Origin: Caulobacter radicis | GTDB taxonomy: Bacteria; Pseudomonadota; Alphaproteobacteria; Caulobacterales; Caulobacteraceae | Assembly: GCF_003094615.1 (NCBI RefSeq) | Contig: NZ_QDKO01000042.1 | Coordinates: 62,001 to 126,000 of the forward strand | DNA length: 64,000 nt | Direction: 5' to 3' | In this document: piece after piece, positions 53,351 to 61,519 of the stretch | How the letters are laid out: each line of letters begins with the position of its first letter | Numbering within the stretch: position 1 is the first letter of the stretch | The notes under the pieces: model-generated | The model's input: only the letters and a program-made list of their open reading frames with translations | The model's database searches: none | Told to the model about the DNA's origin: nothing | Translations under genes and position numbers: made by a program

Positions 53351-54379
53351 TCAATGAAATGGCAGCGGGGCGTCCCCCCGCAGCAAACCTTCGTCGCGCA
53401 TCTCGGTCCAGAACTCGGCCGGTATGGCCAGATCGAACCAGTCGAGCGTCTGGCGAGCTTGATTGGCGTCGCCCAGTCCGGGCAAGACGCAGGCGACAGC
53501 GGGATGGGCAAGAGGGAACTGCAGCGCCGCCGCAGCCAGCGGTACGCCGTGCGCGTCGGCCAGCTCTTCCATCCGGCGCACGCGGCCAACGACGCCGTCG
53601 GGCGCCTCGCCATAATTGTAATGCGCTGCGCCACGCCGCGTACCACTGGCCAGGATGCCGCTGTTATACGGGCCGCCGGCGATCACTGTCACGCCGGCTG
53701 AAATACAGGCTGGAAACAACCTGTCGAGCGGTGTCTGTTCCAGCAGCGTGTAGCGGCCGGCGAGCAGGATCGCATCCAGCGGCGCGGCTTGAATCGCATC
53801 ATGGCATACCGCGATCTCGTTCACGCCCAAGCCGAAGCCGTCGATCGCCCCTTCGTCGCGCAACCTTTCGAGCGCCGCAAACCCGCCGCCGCGGGTCAGT
53901 TGGTTCCAGTAGTGTTCATGCCGGTCTCCGTGGACCATCTTGCCGATATCGTGGACCAGCAGCAGGCCGATGCGGGCCAGGCCCAACCGATGAAGGCTAG
54001 CTTCGAACGAGCGCAGAACGCCATCGCCGGTGTAATCGTAGTGCGGCGAAAAGGGCATGGCGGAAAAGAAACCATCACGCTCACGATCGTCTATAACGCC
54101 TTCGTCGGGCATCATGAGCCGGCCCACCTTGGTGGAGACAAGTACATCCGGGCGGCCGCGCAATGTGTCGCCGACCCGGCGCTCGCTTAGACCTCGGCCA
54201 TAGTGAGGCGCTGTGTCGACATAGATGACGCCGCCATCAAGCGCGGCCTTGATCGCCGCCTGAGCCGTGCCATCGTCAATGCGCCGAAACAGCCCCCCAA
54301 TCACCGATGCGCCCAAGCCGAGGCGCGGCAGCCGCAGCCTCGACGAAGAGCCCTGCAGTCGTTCAGCGCTCGCGTCCAT
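53351..54379 (-). CDS. Aldo/keto reductase, L-fucose/D-arabinose dehydrogenase type
   Basis: 342 residues. The catalytic tetrad is Asp-55, Tyr-60, Lys-84 and His-143 (YVDTAPHYGRGLSERRVG, VSTKVG, LLLVHD). The sequence resembles aldo/keto reductases of the L-fucose/D-threo-aldose 1-dehydrogenase group, which oxidise the sugar C1 to a lactone with NAD(P). The context of lactonase, dehydratase, SDR and FAH hydrolase makes L-fucose (or D-arabinose, of similar configuration) the likely substrate. It starts the operon divergent from the FMN dehydrogenase at 54532, with the shared operator block between. Confidence 0.87.
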   Translation of the reverse strand: MDASAERLQGSSSRLRLPRLGLGASVIGGLFRRIDDGTAQAAIKAALDGGVIYVDTAPHYGRGLSERRVGDTLRGRPDVLVSTKVGRLMMPDEGVIDDRERDGFFSAMPFSPHYDYTGDGVLRSFEASLHRLGLARIGLLLVHDIGKMVHGDRHEHYWNQLTRGGGFAALERLRDEGAIDGFGLGVNEIAVCHDAIQAAPLDAILLAGRYTLLEQTPLDRLFPACISAGVTVIAGGPYNSGILASGTRRGAAHYNYGEAPDGVVGRVRRMEELADAHGVPLAAAALQFPLAHPAVACVLPGLGDANQARQTLDWFDLAIPAEFWTEMRDEGLLRGDAPLPFH

Positions 54380-54431
54380 GCCTCACCCCATCTCTTTTGC
54401 CTTCACACAAGATATCTCTTGCGCTTAAAAA

Positions 54432-54465
54432 TTCCACCTGAGACAGATAACTGATATCTCATCAG
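54432..54465. promoter_or_regulatory. Shared operator block, copy 1
   Basis: TTCCACC-N6-AGATAAYTGATATYTCA, where this copy reads AGATAACTGATATCTCA, matches 58529-58562 at all but a few positions, including the seven bases on the left and an AG three bases after the right part. The copy lies 52-86 bases from the divergent aldo/keto reductase start and 66 bases from the FMN dehydrogenase start. TGAGA-N13-TCTCA adds a dyad here. A GntR site is the obvious reading. Confidence 0.6.
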
Positions 54466-54531
54466 CACATTTCGCACTGTTGGCGGCGTGTTGTCGAGCG
54501 CCTAACGGCGCGAATTTGTGGAGGGCAGCCC

Positions 54532-55671
54532 TTGGCGATCGTTTCGTCTCCGCTTGATTTCCGACGAACCGCGCGGTCGCGCTTGCCACGCTTCCTGTTT
54601 GAATATGCTGATGGCGGCGCCGGCGCGGAAATGACGCTGCGCGCCAATGTCGATGATCTTCAGCGGATCGGCCTGCGCCAGCGCGTGCTGCGCGACGTGG
54701 CGGATATCGACCTGTCGGCGAACCTGCTCGGCGCAAGGCGGCCATTGCCCTTGGCGCTAGGACCAATCGGAATCGGCGGCATGTTCCGTCGGCGTGGCGA
54801 GCTGCAGGCGGCGCGGGCGGCAACGGCAGCAGGGCTACCTTTTACACTGTCCACCGTCGGGCTCTGTTCGCTGCAGGAAGTGCGGGCGGCCACTTCGGGG
54901 CCGTTGTGGTTCCAGCTCTATGTCATCCGCGACCGCGCCTTCATGGCCGACCTGATAGCGACGGCGAAAACACAGGGGGCGGAAGCACTGGTTTTCACCG
55001 TCGACATGCCCGTGCCCGGATCGCGCTATCGCGACGCCCATGCCGGGATGGCGGGGCCGCATGCGCCGCTGCGCCGCCTAGCCCAGGCAATCGGGCGCCC
55101 GGGATGGGCGTGGGACGTAGGTCTGCGGGGCCGCCCGCACCAACTGGGCAATTTGGCGCCCGTGCTGGGACAAGCCTCAGGTATGAGCGACTACATGGGG
55201 TGGCTGGGCGCCAATTTTGATCCGTCGATCGCGTGGGCCGATATCGGATGGCTTCGCGCTGCCTGGGACGGACCGCTGATCATCAAGGGCGTTCTTGATC
55301 CCGACGACGCCCGCGCCGCAGTCGATGCGGGCGCAGACGCCATCGTCGTATCGAACCATGGCGGGCGCCAGCTCGACGGTGCGTCCTCTACCGCCAAAGC
55401 CCTTCCGGCGATCGCCGATGCGGTGGGAGAACGCGTCGCCGTGCTGGCCGACTCTGGAGTGCGAACGGGGCTCGACGTGGTGCGCATGCTGGCGCTCGGG
55501 GCAGATGGCGTACTGCTCGGCCGCGCCTGGCTCTATGCGCTGGCGACCGATGGGGAGACGGGGGTGGCCACGCTGATCGCGTTGATCGAAAAGGAAATGC
55601 GTGTCGCCATGGCCCTGACCGGGGTGAACAGCATCGCCCAGATCGACCGCTCCATCCTGCTGGAAGGATGA
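54532..55671 (+). CDS. FMN-dependent L-lactate/glycolate dehydrogenase (LldD family)
   Basis: 379 residues from TTG 54532, which has a GGAGGG ribosome site. The alpha-hydroxyacid oxidase fold is complete: FLFEYADGGAGAEMTLRAN, LPLALGPIGIGGM, PLWFQLYV, LVFTVDMPVPGSRYRD, and the active-site His-276 with Arg-279 in SNHGGRQLDG. It oxidises an S-2-hydroxyacid such as L-lactate. In the fucose pathway L-lactate is released together with pyruvate, so this enzyme would return it to pyruvate; with D-arabinose the analogous product is glycolate. It is divergent from the aldo/keto reductase and ends against the FAH hydrolase gene at a shared terminator. Confidence 0.92.
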   Translation: MAIVSSPLDFRRTARSRLPRFLFEYADGGAGAEMTLRANVDDLQRIGLRQRVLRDVADIDLSANLLGARRPLPLALGPIGIGGMFRRRGELQAARAATAAGLPFTLSTVGLCSLQEVRAATSGPLWFQLYVIRDRAFMADLIATAKTQGAEALVFTVDMPVPGSRYRDAHAGMAGPHAPLRRLAQAIGRPGWAWDVGLRGRPHQLGNLAPVLGQASGMSDYMGWLGANFDPSIAWADIGWLRAAWDGPLIIKGVLDPDDARAAVDAGADAIVVSNHGGRQLDGASSTAKALPAIADAVGERVAVLADSGVRTGLDVVRMLALGADGVLLGRAWLYALATDGETGVATLIALIEKEMRVAMALTGVNSIAQIDRSILLEG

Positions 55672-55717
55672 CGGCGATACGCCCGACCGGCTGAATGTCG
55701 GCCGGGCGTATCGCCGT
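55671..55717. terminator. Bidirectional terminator
   Basis: Arms of 21 bases (left 55671-55691, right 55697-55717) pair with two mismatches, around a 5-base loop; the outer 15 pairs, ACGGCGATACGCCCG with its complement, are perfect. It starts at the last base of the FMN dehydrogenase stop and lies four bases before the FAH gene stop, so it can end both convergent transcripts. Confidence 0.85.
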
Positions 55718-55721
55718 CCGC

Positions 55722-56567
55722 TCAGGTCGCCGGGACGAACCTCTGCTGCTGCTCGCCCAGCTTTTCGATGCCCAGTCGCACGGTCTGGCCAGCGCGCAGA
55801 TAGACGGGCGGCTTCTGACCGAGGCCGACACCTTTGGGCGTGCCGGTGGAGATGATGTCGCCCGGCTCCAGGGTCATGAACTGGCTGCAATAGGAAACCA
55901 GTTCGTCGACGGCGAAGATCATGTCGGCGGTGTTGCCGTCCTGATAGCGATGGCCGTCCACCTCCAGCCAAAGTCCCAGCGCCTGCGGATCACCCACTTC
56001 ATCGGCGGTGACCAGCCAGGGGCCGATCGGGCCGAAGGTGTCGCAACCCTTGCCCTTGTCCCATGTTCCGCCGCGCTCGGTCTGGAATTCCCGCTCACTG
56101 ACGTCATGGACCACGCAGTAGCCGGCGACGTGGGCCAACGCGTCCTCGCGCGCCAGATACCGGCCGCGCGCGCCGATAACCACGCCCAGTTCGACCTCCC
56201 AGTCGGTCTTTTGCGACCCGCGGGGTATTTCAACATCGTCATTGGGACCGACGACCGCGCTGGTCCACTTGCCGAACACCACCGGCTCCTCCGGGATGGG
56301 CAGGTTGCTCTCGGCCGCATGGTCGCGATAGTTGAGGCCGATGCAGACGAACTTGCCGGGGCGCGCGATGCACGAGCCCAGCCGAGGTTGCCCCTCCACC
56401 AACGGCAGCGTTGCAGGATCCAGGGCGGCGATTGCGGCCAGGCCGTTCGCCGTCAGCCGCTCGCCGCCCAGATCGCCCATCGCCTCAGGCAGCGCCCGGA
56501 TACGTCCGTCGGCGTCGAGAAGGCCGGGACGCTCACGCCCCGGCTCGCCGTAGCGAAGCAATTTCAT
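55722..56567 (-). CDS. FAH-family 2,4-diketo-3-deoxy-L-fuconate hydrolase
   Basis: 281 residues. The fumarylacetoacetate hydrolase fold is clear: CIGLNYRDHAAE, metal ligands Glu-124 and Glu-126 (DWEVELGVVIG) and Asp-155 (CVVHDVSER), then FDTFGPIGPWLVT-like GCDTFGPIGPWLV and ISTGTPKGVG. This subgroup cleaves 2,4-diketo-3-deoxy sugar acids to pyruvate and a hydroxyacid, giving L-lactate from L-fuconate. It directly follows the SDR gene (10-base gap) and is the last gene of its operon. Confidence 0.9.
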   Translation of the reverse strand: MKLLRYGEPGRERPGLLDADGRIRALPEAMGDLGGERLTANGLAAIAALDPATLPLVEGQPRLGSCIARPGKFVCIGLNYRDHAAESNLPIPEEPVVFGKWTSAVVGPNDDVEIPRGSQKTDWEVELGVVIGARGRYLAREDALAHVAGYCVVHDVSEREFQTERGGTWDKGKGCDTFGPIGPWLVTADEVGDPQALGLWLEVDGHRYQDGNTADMIFAVDELVSYCSQFMTLEPGDIISTGTPKGVGLGQKPPVYLRAGQTVRLGIEKLGEQQQRFVPAT

Positions 56568-56577
56568 GGTCTAACTC

Positions 56578-57318
56578 CTAGTTGACCCAACCGCCGTCGA
56601 TGACCTGGACGGCGCCGGTGATGAAGGCGGCCTCGTCGCTCGCCAGATAGAGAAACAGCGAGGCGATTTCCTCGGCGCGGCCGAGGCGCCCCATCGGCTG
56701 GCGCGACACGAAAGCGGCATGCGCCTCATCGACCGAAATACCCTGCGCCGCCGCCTGGGCGATGACCCGCTCACGCAAAGAAGGTGTCTCGATCGTTCCG
56801 GGGCAGACCGCATTGCAGCGCACCCCTTGGCCTACGTAGTCCATCGCCACGCTCTTGGTCAGGCCGATCACCGCCGCCTTGCTTGCGCCGTAGGCGAACC
56901 GGCCCGGCACCGCCTTCACGCTTGAGCAGATCGAGCTCATGTTGATGATCGAGCCGCCGCCCTTTTCCAGCATCCCCGGCAAGAAGGCCCGGATCATGCG
57001 GTAGCAGGCGTGGACACTGAGATCGAAGGACAGCGCCCAGTCGGGCTCCTCGCATTGCAGTACGGTGCCGGCATGGACGAAGCCGGCGACATTGGCCAGC
57101 ACGTCCGCCGCGCCGATCCGATCCGGCAAGGCGGCGATCGCCGCGACGTCGCGCAGATCGATGGCGATGCGCTCGACGCCGTCGACCGTCTCTAGCGCGG
57201 CCGCATCTCGATCCAGCGCCCAGACGCGTGCGCCCTCATCGCGAAATCGTTCGGCCGTCGCGCGGCCGATGCCTTGCGCCGCGGCGGTGACGATCGCGGT
57301 CTTGCCTTCAAGCCTCAT
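56578..57318 (-). CDS. SDR-family 2-keto-3-deoxy-L-fuconate dehydrogenase
   Basis: 246 residues from ATG 57318, which has ribosome site GGGAGAAGAAG. NAD motif TAAAQGIG (11-18), NVAG, catalytic Ser-128/129, Tyr-143 and Lys-147 (YGASK) are all present. The acidic ALDRD after the second strand favours NAD. The sequence resembles 2-keto-3-deoxy-L-fuconate 4-dehydrogenase, which makes 2,4-diketo-3-deoxy-L-fuconate. Mutarotase gene upstream and diketo-acid hydrolase downstream support this step. A 39-residue upstream extension is unlikely. Confidence 0.9.
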   Translation of the reverse strand: MRLEGKTAIVTAAAQGIGRATAERFRDEGARVWALDRDAAALETVDGVERIAIDLRDVAAIAALPDRIGAADVLANVAGFVHAGTVLQCEEPDWALSFDLSVHACYRMIRAFLPGMLEKGGGSIINMSSICSSVKAVPGRFAYGASKAAVIGLTKSVAMDYVGQGVRCNAVCPGTIETPSLRERVIAQAAAQGISVDEAHAAFVSRQPMGRLGRAEEIASLFLYLASDEAAFITGAVQVIDGGWVN

Positions 57319-57332
57319 GCTCTTCTTCTCCC

Positions 57333-57680
57333 CTATTCCCATGGATGGTCGCTCTGGCGAAAGATGCAGGGCATCTCCGCCCAGCCGTCGTGGCCTGGGA
57401 GCGGCCGTTGGAGCGCCTTCATGTGCCGATGCCACTCGATCAGAGCCGGATCGGACTGCGCTTCCCGGTCAAGCCCCTCGGGATCGAAGGTGTCGGTAAC
57501 GTCCATCACCATCATCAGCCGATTGCCGACGCGATAAATCGCCAGCTCGGCGACGCCGTGGCGGCGCTGCGAGGCGAGGACGGCGGGCGGCGTGCTGCCT
57601 GGACTGTGCGCCTTTTCATAGGCGGCGATCGCGGCGGGGTCGCCGTCGAGATCGATCGTGCGGACGAACCGGCGCGTCAT
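57333..57680 (-). CDS. L-fucose/L-rhamnose mutarotase-type protein
   Basis: 115 residues from Met 57680 (MTRRFVRTIDLDGDPAAIAAYEKAH). RVGNRLMMVMDVTDTFD and IEWHRHMKALQ are typical of the DUF718/RhaM mutarotase family, which interconverts alpha and beta anomers of 6-deoxyhexoses. It precedes the SDR by 14 bases and is part of that operon. It would supply the anomer used by the dehydrogenase. Confidence 0.88.
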   Translation of the reverse strand: MTRRFVRTIDLDGDPAAIAAYEKAHSPGSTPPAVLASQRRHGVAELAIYRVGNRLMMVMDVTDTFDPEGLDREAQSDPALIEWHRHMKALQRPLPGHDGWAEMPCIFRQSDHPWE

Positions 57681-57782
57681 GGCGCGCTCCTTCGCCCGAT
57701 AGCCCGGCAAGGACGGGTCGGCTTCATCATAGTCTCCGGTCGTTACAAACGCGGACGGCGGGTCCGCTGGCGGCTTGAGTGC

Positions 57783-58496
57783 TCAGACCATGCCGAGTAT
57801 CCGCTGGAGCGCGGCCTGGAAGTGGAGCGCCAGTGCGGCTTCCGCCGCGACGGGGTCGCGGTCCTGGCAGGCCTCCAACACGTCGAGGTGTTCACGTATG
57901 GTGCGGACCACCCTGGGAGCCGTCGCCGTCAGGTCGAGCCGGATCAGAGCCACGTAGTTCTTGAGCCGCCGGGCCGTCGTCTCGATCATCGGATTGCGCA
58001 GGGCGGCGATCATGCTGCCATGGAACTCCTGCTCCAGCCTCTCCATCTGGACCTTGACGCCCTCGCTCGCTCCCTCCTCGTTCACGCGCTCCAAGAGCTC
58101 GCGGTGGGCCTCGATCAGCGCCGCGATGTCGGCGCTGTCGGCTGTCTCTGCGTAAGCGCGCGCAGCCGACCGCTCGATGATCGAGCGGAACTGATAGGTG
58201 GAGCGCGCCAACTCCAGGTCGGCTTTCAGGAACTCGATGCCCGATCGCGCATGGATCTTGAGGATGCCTTCGGTTTCCAACACGCGCAGCGCATCGCGCA
58301 GCGGCTGGATCGGCAAGTCCAGCAGGCCGGCCAGCTCGCTCTGCGAAATGAACGACCCGGCGGGAACGCGTCGGTCGAACAAGCCTTCCAAAATGCGGCG
58401 ATAGGCCAGGTCGCCTAGGCGGCGTCCGGAGTCTGCTGGCTCGACGACGACGGCGTTGGCGGAGCGGGTGCGGGCGGAACGGTTGGGCTTGGTCAT
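57783..58496 (-). CDS. GntR/FCD-family regulator of the fucose locus
   Basis: 237 residues from ATG 58496. The N-terminal winged helix (about 25-95) has AYRRILEGLFDRRVPAGSFISQSELAGLLDLPIQPLRDALRVLETEGIL. The FCD ligand domain follows (YQFRSIIERSAARAYAETADSADIAALIEAH, FHGSMIAALRNPMI, EHLDVLEACQDRDPVAAEAALALHFQAAL). FCD proteins bind sugar acids. It sits in the middle of the locus, between the glycosidase and the mutarotase, and its own upstream region holds one of the two shared blocks. Confidence 0.93.
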   Translation of the reverse strand: MTKPNRSARTRSANAVVVEPADSGRRLGDLAYRRILEGLFDRRVPAGSFISQSELAGLLDLPIQPLRDALRVLETEGILKIHARSGIEFLKADLELARSTYQFRSIIERSAARAYAETADSADIAALIEAHRELLERVNEEGASEGVKVQMERLEQEFHGSMIAALRNPMIETTARRLKNYVALIRLDLTATAPRVVRTIREHLDVLEACQDRDPVAAEAALALHFQAALQRILGMV

Positions 58497-58528
58497 AACG
58501 TCTATCGTTATCGACTTGCGCCGCCCAT

Positions 58529-58562
58529 TTCCACCGGGAGGAGATAATTGATATTTCACTAG
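58529..58562. promoter_or_regulatory. Shared operator block, copy 2
   Basis: TTCCACC-N6-AGATAAYTGATATYTCA, where this copy reads AGATAATTGATATTTCA, lies 33-66 bases upstream of the GntR start in the gap before the glycosidase stop. It matches the block at 54432-54465 in order, spacing and length. It is the only AT-rich stretch between the two genes. Confidence 0.6.
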
Positions 58563-58566
58563 CGAC

Positions 58567-60666
58567 TCACTCCGGCTTTGACGGCTCAACGCCTGCCTGA
58601 TCGATTACTTTACGCGCTGCCCTAGGCCAGGCGTCGCCCCTCACCAGCACGTTGTCGACCGACCGGTTGTTCATGTAGTCGTCCCAGGCGCCAAGCAGGC
58701 GACCACTGTTGTACCAGTTGCCGATCGCGAGATTGTCTGTGGTCGTACGATGGGGAAGATAGCCGCCCATGGTGTTGGCGTTCAGCCAGATGCCAGCCCC
58801 ATCCACGACGTTGCCGCGGACCGTTAGGTAGCGCGACCCTTCGTCGAGATAGAGGCCGATCGCACCGGGCACGTCGTAGATGTAGTTGTCCGCGATCAGC
58901 GCGCCCGGATCGGCCGACAGATGATAGATCGCGCCGCCATCGGCGAACCACGTCTTGACCCGGTGAACGCGATTGCCGGTCACCACGGTGTCGCGCAGGA
59001 TCGTGGGCGTGTCGTAGACGATATTGCCGGGCTGGTCGTAGTAGCCGCGCGTTCGGGTGCGGTAGGCGCCGCTTCCGCCCGGATCGTTGACGCCCCAGCC
59101 CCAGCCGATGTCGATCCCGTCATAGGGAGCACGCGACACATCGTTGTGCGTGACGATCGTACCGGCGGCGTAGGTGACGAGGATCGCTGCCTGTTCCTTG
59201 TAGTCCTGGGAGACGTTCTCGATCCGGTTGTTGGCGATCACCACGTTGCGCACGCCCATTTCGGGCCGAGGTGGGTGGTGCGCGTCGGGCGTGATGCCGC
59301 CCACCATGATCGCCCCGCCGGCCAGATCCGTGAACGTGCTGCGCCGCACTTCCACGCCTGCGGCGCCATAGCCGACGCCGCTGTCGTGGGCCTCCGGATT
59401 GTTGCCAACGCCCAAGGCGATCTGTCCCAGGTGGGAGAAATCGACACGGTCGAAGGTTACACGCACGGCGGCGGACACCTGCACGGCCGCCGGCTGCTGG
59501 CGCCAGCGGTTGCGCATCGTCTCGAACGCCCAGCATCCCCAGCTACAATCGCGGATTGGATCCTCGGGAAAGCCGGGAATCCAGCCGGCCAGATAGGCGC
59601 CGCTCTGCTGGCTGGCATAGCCTTCCGCGCTCGACGGTCCCAGCCAGCTGCTGTGACGGAAGGCGATGCCGGAAAACTGCAGGTCGGTGACCGGCCGGTC
59701 ATAGCTGCCCGAGATCGACGCCAGCGTTTCCAATCTCGGCAGGACAGCCTCGGTGCGCGCCATATCCTCGCCGGCCCGAGGCTTGTAGTAGAGCTTTCCA
59801 GCCGCAGGATCGACGAACCACTGGCCCGGTTCACGGAGGAAGGCGAGCGAGTTGATGAAGAACAGCCGCCCCTTCTCGCCCGCCAGCGTGCGGGCCAGGG
59901 TGTCGTAGCCGATCAGGTTGTTGCGCCAACCCGGCTGCTGCATCCGGATCGTGTCGCCTTCCATCCGCTCCACCATCGCGCGGCGATCGGTGAAGAAGCC
60001 GGTGTTCTCCACCTCGATCCGCGACGCATCCGGCAGGTCGGCGAGGAAGCGCCACGCGGGATCGACAATGGTCATGCCGGTGGCGGTGAAAGCGAAGGCC
60101 GAGCGCGGCGCCTCGACCTGCGCTCGCTGGGCCATTTGATCGCCGACCCATAGGTGACGGGCGTCGAGACCACGCGGCACATTGGCGACCCAGAGGCCGC
60201 GGGCCTGGTCGGACAGCGCCCAGCCGGTCACCGCCATGCCCCCTGACACGATCGGTCGCGCCCCGTCCGCCGCCTGCCAGCGGACAATATGCCCGCCTTG
60301 GCCGCCATCGGCCGCCGTGAATCGCAGCGGGGTCGTCAGCCGATAGACGCCGTCCGCCAGCGAAACGGTGACGTCGTGCGACCCATTGAGCCTTCGGACA
60401 GCCTGTTGCGCGCGCTCGATCGAGTGGAAGGGATGGGCGGACGATCCGTCGCCCGTGTCCGCGCCTTGCGGCGAGACATGGATGACGACCGGCGTGGCCG
60501 CAGGCGCTGTCGGCAGCGATATGGCGCTGAAGGCCTTGTGCGAGTCCGGCGCTTCCGCGGACGGCATGGCGGGGATGGCCGGCAGCGGCGGCAACTGCCG
60601 CGCCGCGGCGCTCGCCGCGATCAACAGAACGATCGCCGCCGACGACAGGGCAAGATAGCTCTTCAT
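58567..60666 (-). CDS. Secreted right-handed beta-helix glycosidase, GH141-like
   Basis: 699 residues. A signal peptide (LALSSAAIVLLIAASAAA) is followed by VIHVSPQGADTGDGSSAHPFHSIERAQQAVRR, the opening of large beta-helix proteins. Many short Asn-ending turns (VVIANNRIENVSQDYK, ILRDTVVTGNRVHRVK, LTVRGNVVDGAG) mark the helix coils. Layout and N-terminus resemble GH141, whose members include alpha-L-fucosidases of plant pectin. Inside this fucose operon that activity is plausible, but catalytic residues could not be assigned. It overlaps the lactonase stop by four bases. Confidence 0.75.
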   Translation of the reverse strand: MKSYLALSSAAIVLLIAASAAARQLPPLPAIPAMPSAEAPDSHKAFSAISLPTAPAATPVVIHVSPQGADTGDGSSAHPFHSIERAQQAVRRLNGSHDVTVSLADGVYRLTTPLRFTAADGGQGGHIVRWQAADGARPIVSGGMAVTGWALSDQARGLWVANVPRGLDARHLWVGDQMAQRAQVEAPRSAFAFTATGMTIVDPAWRFLADLPDASRIEVENTGFFTDRRAMVERMEGDTIRMQQPGWRNNLIGYDTLARTLAGEKGRLFFINSLAFLREPGQWFVDPAAGKLYYKPRAGEDMARTEAVLPRLETLASISGSYDRPVTDLQFSGIAFRHSSWLGPSSAEGYASQQSGAYLAGWIPGFPEDPIRDCSWGCWAFETMRNRWRQQPAAVQVSAAVRVTFDRVDFSHLGQIALGVGNNPEAHDSGVGYGAAGVEVRRSTFTDLAGGAIMVGGITPDAHHPPRPEMGVRNVVIANNRIENVSQDYKEQAAILVTYAAGTIVTHNDVSRAPYDGIDIGWGWGVNDPGGSGAYRTRTRGYYDQPGNIVYDTPTILRDTVVTGNRVHRVKTWFADGGAIYHLSADPGALIADNYIYDVPGAIGLYLDEGSRYLTVRGNVVDGAGIWLNANTMGGYLPHRTTTDNLAIGNWYNSGRLLGAWDDYMNNRSVDNVLVRGDAWPRAARKVIDQAGVEPSKPE

Positions 60667-61517
60667 GGCAACTCTCCGGCAAGGGCGTCGGATAGGGACT
60701 GGGCATAGAATTCACGCGCGCAGCCCGCGAACAGTCGCTCGCTGGCCGCGCCCGACAGGCCGGCCAGCCGCTTCGCATCCGCCAGCCACTCGGCGTAAGT
60801 CGCTCCGAACCGGGTCAGCACCGGCCAGTCGCTGCCCCACATCAGCCGCGCGCCGAAACAGGTCGTCAGATGATCGACATAGGATGCGAGGTCATCGGCG
60901 GACTGACCCGGAGCCTGTTCAGTGCGCAGGCCCGACAGCTTGCAATAGACGCCGCGGGCGGCGAGCGCGGCGATGTCGTCACGCCAAGGATCGAGCACGC
61001 CGCTGGCGGCGTCGGGTTTGGCGGCGTGATCGATCACCACGGGCAGGTCCGGCCAGCGATCGACGAAGCGGGCCAGCATCGGCAAGTGGCGTGGCTGCGC
61101 CAGCGCATCGAGCCGAAGGCCATGCGCGGCCATCGCCGCGATCGCCGGAGCGACCGCGTCCCCCAGCAGCCATTCGCTATCCTCGATCGCCTGGAGCATG
61201 GGGCGAAGGGCGCGCATCTTCGGCTGCGCTGCGAGGTGGGCGATCCGCCCGGGCGCATCGGCCGCGGTCAGGTCGACCCAACCGACCACGCCCAGCACCA
61301 GCGGTTCGCGCGCGGCCAGCGCCAGCATCCAGTCGGTGTCCGCATCGGTGGGCTGGGACTGGACCAGCACCGCGCCCGCCAGCGCGGCCGGGGCGGTCGC
61401 CGCACGCAAATCCCCGGGTCCGAAATCACGGTGCAGCGCAGGCGTTTCCGCCGTCGGCCATTCGTGACCAGGCGTCGCCAGCGACCAGAAGTGTAGGTGC
61501 GCGTCGATGACCGTCAT
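60663..61517 (-). CDS. L-fuconolactonase (amidohydrolase-2 family)
   Basis: 284 residues from ATG 61517. The metal motif HLHFW (His-7, His-9 with Asp-5) opens the barrel, followed by LVQSQPTDADTDWMLALA, VGWVDL, VIDHAAKPD, CKLSGLRTE and WGSDWPVLTR. It belongs to the amidohydrolase_2 lactonases that open sugar lactones such as L-fuconolactone. It sits two bases after the MFS stop and overlaps the glycosidase start by four bases. A TTG start two codons upstream would overlap the MFS stop. Confidence 0.9.
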   Translation of the reverse strand: MTVIDAHLHFWSLATPGHEWPTAETPALHRDFGPGDLRAATAPAALAGAVLVQSQPTDADTDWMLALAAREPLVLGVVGWVDLTAADAPGRIAHLAAQPKMRALRPMLQAIEDSEWLLGDAVAPAIAAMAAHGLRLDALAQPRHLPMLARFVDRWPDLPVVIDHAAKPDAASGVLDPWRDDIAALAARGVYCKLSGLRTEQAPGQSADDLASYVDHLTTCFGARLMWGSDWPVLTRFGATYAEWLADAKRLAGLSGAASERLFAGCAREFYAQSLSDALAGELP

Positions 61518-61519
61518 GC

